Below, piece by piece: positions 61,757 through 64,000 of a stretch of DNA of 64,000 nt. The notes under the pieces were generated by a model. It saw only the letters and a program-made list of their open reading frames with translations, searched no databases and had not been told where the DNA came from. The stretch is from Cognataquiflexum aquatile. GTDB taxonomy: Bacteria; Bacteroidota; Bacteroidia; Cytophagales; Cyclobacteriaceae. Location of the stretch: NCBI RefSeq assembly GCF_003316845.1, contig NZ_QMIK01000002.1, positions 310,001 to 374,000 on the forward strand, given 5' to 3'. The position numbers were made by a program, and so were the translations under genes. The first letter of the stretch is position 1; the number at the start of each line of letters is the position of its first letter.

Positions 61757-62081
61757 GTTTGATATGGGTGAAGGATTTTTTCCGCTGCAAATTTAAAGAA
61801 GTTTATTTGGCGTCAATATTAACAAATTGTTAAGGGAGACTACTTTAGGATTTCAAATTTGCCTATCAAAAATTTTATAATGAGGTAACAATTTTAAGAA
61901 ATCTCTTCACATAAACCAAAAGAATGACTTTTGGGGGAATACTAAAGTATTATAAAAAGGAAATGGTCCTTTTTTAATGTTAACAATATATTCACAGGAA
62001 AACGCCTTTTATTTATTCGCTTTACTTTTATTTTGCACCTGATTAAAGGGAATCAACTCCTTCATAAGGGGTTTTATATAA
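61757..62081. other. Divergent promoter region between two phosphate-type transporters
   Basis: 325 AT-rich bases with likely promoters for both genes. TATTTTG near 62029 loosely fits the -7 consensus for the plus-strand gene. I see no clear Pho-box-like direct repeats. Confidence 0.5.
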
Positions 62082-63266
62082 ATGACCGAACTCAAAGAAG
62101 CTAGTCAGAAGTCAAGTAAGGGTTTGATAATTTTTCAAATGCTATTGGCATTCGTTCTTTTCATGTTTTCCATTGATTTGCTGACAGTGGCGATGGTCAG
62201 GATGAACAACATCCTGGCAGAAGATCTTTTTCAGGCCACCAATAATCCATTTGTAGGACTTTTTGTCGGTTTATTGATTACTGCACTTGTTCAAAGCAGT
62301 TCGATGGTGACTTCCATGATCGTTGCGGTAGTTGCTTCAGGTAACCTGACCCTGATGCAGGCTGTTCCGTTGGTGATGGGGGCAAATATCGGTACCACTC
62401 TTACAAGTACTTTGGTGGCTTTTTCCTATATCATGAAGAAGGGGGAATTTAAAAGAGCCCTTACAGCAGGAGTCGTCCACGATATTTTCAATATCCTGAC
62501 AGTAATGATCTTATTTCCCTTGGAGATATACTTTGGGTTTTTGAGCAGGACAGCTTCATTTTTGACCAATGCTTTTTTTGATTTCAATTCAGAATTTGTA
62601 GGCGATTACAGCTATAACGTTTTGTTTACCCGAAACCTGACCACATGGCTTCTGGATATTCTTAACAGCCCGGTGATAGGACTGATACTTTCTATAATTT
62701 TGCTCTTTCTTTCTATAAAATTCTTGTCAGATACTGTTTTTAGAACTTTTGTTTCTACCAATTTTGAAAAAATAAGCAGGCAGATGTTTAAGTTCCCGTT
62801 TATGTCGTTTATGTATGGGTTATTTTTTACAGCTGCCATTCAATCGAGTACTGTGACAACTTCTTTGATAGTGCCCGCGGTGGCCAATAGAAAAGTGTCC
62901 CTGTCCAAAGTTTTTCCTTTTATCATCGGCGCCAATGTAGGTACCACCATCACTGCGGTCATTGCTTCTATCTATAAAACAGAAGCTGCCATTAGCATTG
63001 CTCTTGTTCATGTATTGTTTAATCTTATTGGAGCGTTGGTGTTTTTGCCTTTTCCCGCACTCCGAAATATTCCTGTAAAGCTGGCAACTTTTCTAGGGGA
63101 TCAGTCTGTCAAAAGGAAGTTTGTAGGGTTTGCTTATATCCTGCTGACCTTTTTTATCATTCCTTTTATTTTGATTTATTTCAATAAAGATAATCACGGC
63201 GTAGAGAAGGAACAGAATCCAAAAGTTAAGCCGAAAATTGAAATTCAGGCAGATAAACCTATGTAG
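62082..63266 (+). CDS. Na/Pi cotransporter family protein
   Basis: A 394-residue membrane protein of the NptA/SLC34-like family. The two halves each carry a QSSS/T motif: ALVQSSSMVTSMIV and AIQSSTVTTSLIVPA, followed in each case by GANIGTTLTS and GANVGTTITA. These reentrant motifs bind Na and phosphate. No C-terminal PhoU-like domain is present; the tail is short and Lys-rich. The gene is divergent from a PiT-like permease and ends three bases from deoC on the other strand. Confidence 0.9.
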   Translation: MTELKEASQKSSKGLIIFQMLLAFVLFMFSIDLLTVAMVRMNNILAEDLFQATNNPFVGLFVGLLITALVQSSSMVTSMIVAVVASGNLTLMQAVPLVMGANIGTTLTSTLVAFSYIMKKGEFKRALTAGVVHDIFNILTVMILFPLEIYFGFLSRTASFLTNAFFDFNSEFVGDYSYNVLFTRNLTTWLLDILNSPVIGLILSIILLFLSIKFLSDTVFRTFVSTNFEKISRQMFKFPFMSFMYGLFFTAAIQSSTVTTSLIVPAVANRKVSLSKVFPFIIGANVGTTITAVIASIYKTEAAISIALVHVLFNLIGALVFLPFPALRNIPVKLATFLGDQSVKRKFVGFAYILLTFFIIPFILIYFNKDNHGVEKEQNPKVKPKIEIQADKPM

Positions 63267-63269
63267 AAC

Positions 63270-63926
63270 TTATTCTTTTGCAGATTTGACGATCTGCACA
63301 CCAGAGCTCGTCCCGATTCTATCAGCGCCGGCCTGCACCAGTCCTAGAGCCTGCTCCAAAGTTTTGATGCCCCCACTTGCTTTGATGCCGACGTTGCTTG
63401 GTAAATGCTTCCGCATCAGCTTGATATGGCTTTCTTTGGCCCCTTCCGGGGCAAATCCCGTGGAGGTCTTCACATAATCAACCCCTGCATCTGCACAGAT
63501 TTCACATGCCTGAATGATCTCTGAATCGCTGAGGTAAGCGGTTTCTAAGATCACTTTTAGGATTCTGTCTTGGTCATGGCAGACTTGCGAAAGCTTGGCC
63601 AGTTCTAGCTTTGGCCAGTTCATACCTGCCTTGAAAGCCGTAAGGGACCAGACAACATCGATTTCATCAGCCCCAAGTTTGATCAATTGCTCTGTTTCAA
63701 AAACTTTGGTTTCTGTAAGGTTATATCCCAAAGGAAAACCTACCACTGAGACCAGTTGGATGTCAGCATCTTCAATTTCTCTTTTTGCTTTTTTTACCCA
63801 AAAAGGCGGTACGCAGACTCCTACAAAACCATATTCTTTGGCTTCCTTTACCAGATTTTCAATGTCTGCATCGACAGTTTGGGCTCTGAGGACAGTTTGT
63901 TCGATATATTTTTCAATTTTGATCAT
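63270..63926 (-). CDS. deoC: Deoxyribose-phosphate aldolase
   Basis: Splits 2-deoxyribose-5-phosphate into glyceraldehyde-3-phosphate and acetaldehyde in deoxynucleoside catabolism. The 218-residue class I aldolase has the Schiff-base K153 in DYVKTSTGF, D90 in ADEIDVV and K182 in GIKASGG, all in normal places. The N-terminal 'IDHTLLKP' block reads IEQTVLRAQ, a mild departure. It may act with the ribosyl-salvage genes at 13-18 kb in spirit, but is not linked. A gene ending at 63937 precedes it by 10 bases and is probably in the same operon. Confidence 0.9.
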   Translation of the reverse strand: MIKIEKYIEQTVLRAQTVDADIENLVKEAKEYGFVGVCVPPFWVKKAKREIEDADIQLVSVVGFPLGYNLTETKVFETEQLIKLGADEIDVVWSLTAFKAGMNWPKLELAKLSQVCHDQDRILKVILETAYLSDSEIIQACEICADAGVDYVKTSTGFAPEGAKESHIKLMRKHLPSNVGIKASGGIKTLEQALGLVQAGADRIGTSSGVQIVKSAKE

Positions 63927-63936
63927 GCCAGTTTGG

Positions 63937-64000
63937 TTAATCTTCCGGAGTATTTACATAATCTCTCAAAAAAATAAATTCTATGGTCAGGTCTCCTTCT
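63937..64000 (-). CDS. C-terminal fragment of an unknown gene (cut by window edge)
   Basis: On the minus strand a frame open from the window edge ends EGDLTIEFIFLRDYVNTPED before a TAA at 63939-63937. The sequence is protein-like and its stop lies 10 bases before the deoC start, which fits an upstream operon partner. Twenty codons are too few to name the family. Confidence 0.35.
   Translation of the reverse strand, partial: EGDLTIEFIFLRDYVNTPED

Overview
The window looks like a chromosome segment from a Bacteroidota bacterium of order Cytophagales, probably family Cyclobacteriaceae (Algoriphagus-like). This is inferred from protein style, not from a marker gene: many short lipoproteins with a Cys lipobox, a TonB-type receptor with a carboxypeptidase-regulatory N-terminus, DUF5777 and Wzi-type barrels, Tat-exported Gfo/Idh and TIM-barrel proteins, weak Shine-Dalgarno signals and phrase-like low-complexity intergenic repeats. 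I see no rRNA, tRNA, CRISPR array, insertion sequence or prophage.

Layout. 1-4.7 kb (minus): an accessory, defence-like operon that runs off the left edge. It has a DndA/IscS-type cysteine desulfurase, an SF2 helicase with an N-terminal phospholipase-D-like nuclease domain, a 71-residue protein and an SMC/RecF-like ATPase. The best reading is part of a Dnd-type DNA phosphorothioation and restriction system. 4.7-9.7 kb: a phosphoesterase, a SnoaL-like protein and Ohr, separated by several families of degenerate repeats. 9.7-13.1 kb: a double-thioredoxin lipoprotein and an exported Gfo/Idh plus TIM-barrel pair. 13.3-18.0 kb (plus): ribokinase, ADP-ribosylglycohydrolase-like lipoprotein, nucleoside hydrolase lipoprotein and a GRP-type sugar transporter, which together look like ribosyl salvage from outside the cell. 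18.0-22.8 kb: an Fbp-type iron ABC transporter with a Fur-like palindrome, divergent from oxyR.

22.8-29.9 kb: higBA with an operator-like palindrome, a degenerate thiamine-pyrophosphokinase-like protein, prmC with two small membrane proteins, a NodU/CmcH-type carbamoyltransferase, twin Kazal-type lipoproteins, and a HisA-like protein that lacks the usual first catalytic Asp. 30.0-35.6 kb (minus): a YCF48-like lipoprotein, DUF2214, a Tat-exported TIM-barrel protein, then a cluster of OB-fold protein, two c-type cytochrome lipoproteins, YceI and DUF5777. 35.9-38.2 kb: GMC oxidoreductase with a gluconate-2-dehydrogenase subunit-3-like partner.

38.5-48.8 kb: an exported HExxH protein, a lipoprotein gene broken by one in-frame TAA, a MoxR-type ATPase with a VWA partner, an AI-2E-type permease, acylphosphatase, a class-A-like serine hydrolase and an AONS-like PLP enzyme. 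48.9-52.1 kb (minus): response regulator, heme oxygenase and bacteriophytochrome kinase, a self-contained red/far-red light-sensing operon. 52.9-64 kb: a Wzi-type barrel with a lipoprotein, a class-C-like serine hydrolase, a TonB-type receptor, superoxide dismutase, tadA, a PiT-like permease divergent from a Na/Pi cotransporter, and deoC.

Two themes recur. Oxidative stress and iron: ohr, oxyR, fbpABC, sod. Exported sugar and nucleoside chemistry: Gfo/Idh, TIM-barrel proteins, GMC pair, nucleoside hydrolase, ADP-ribosylglycohydrolase, rbsK, deoC.
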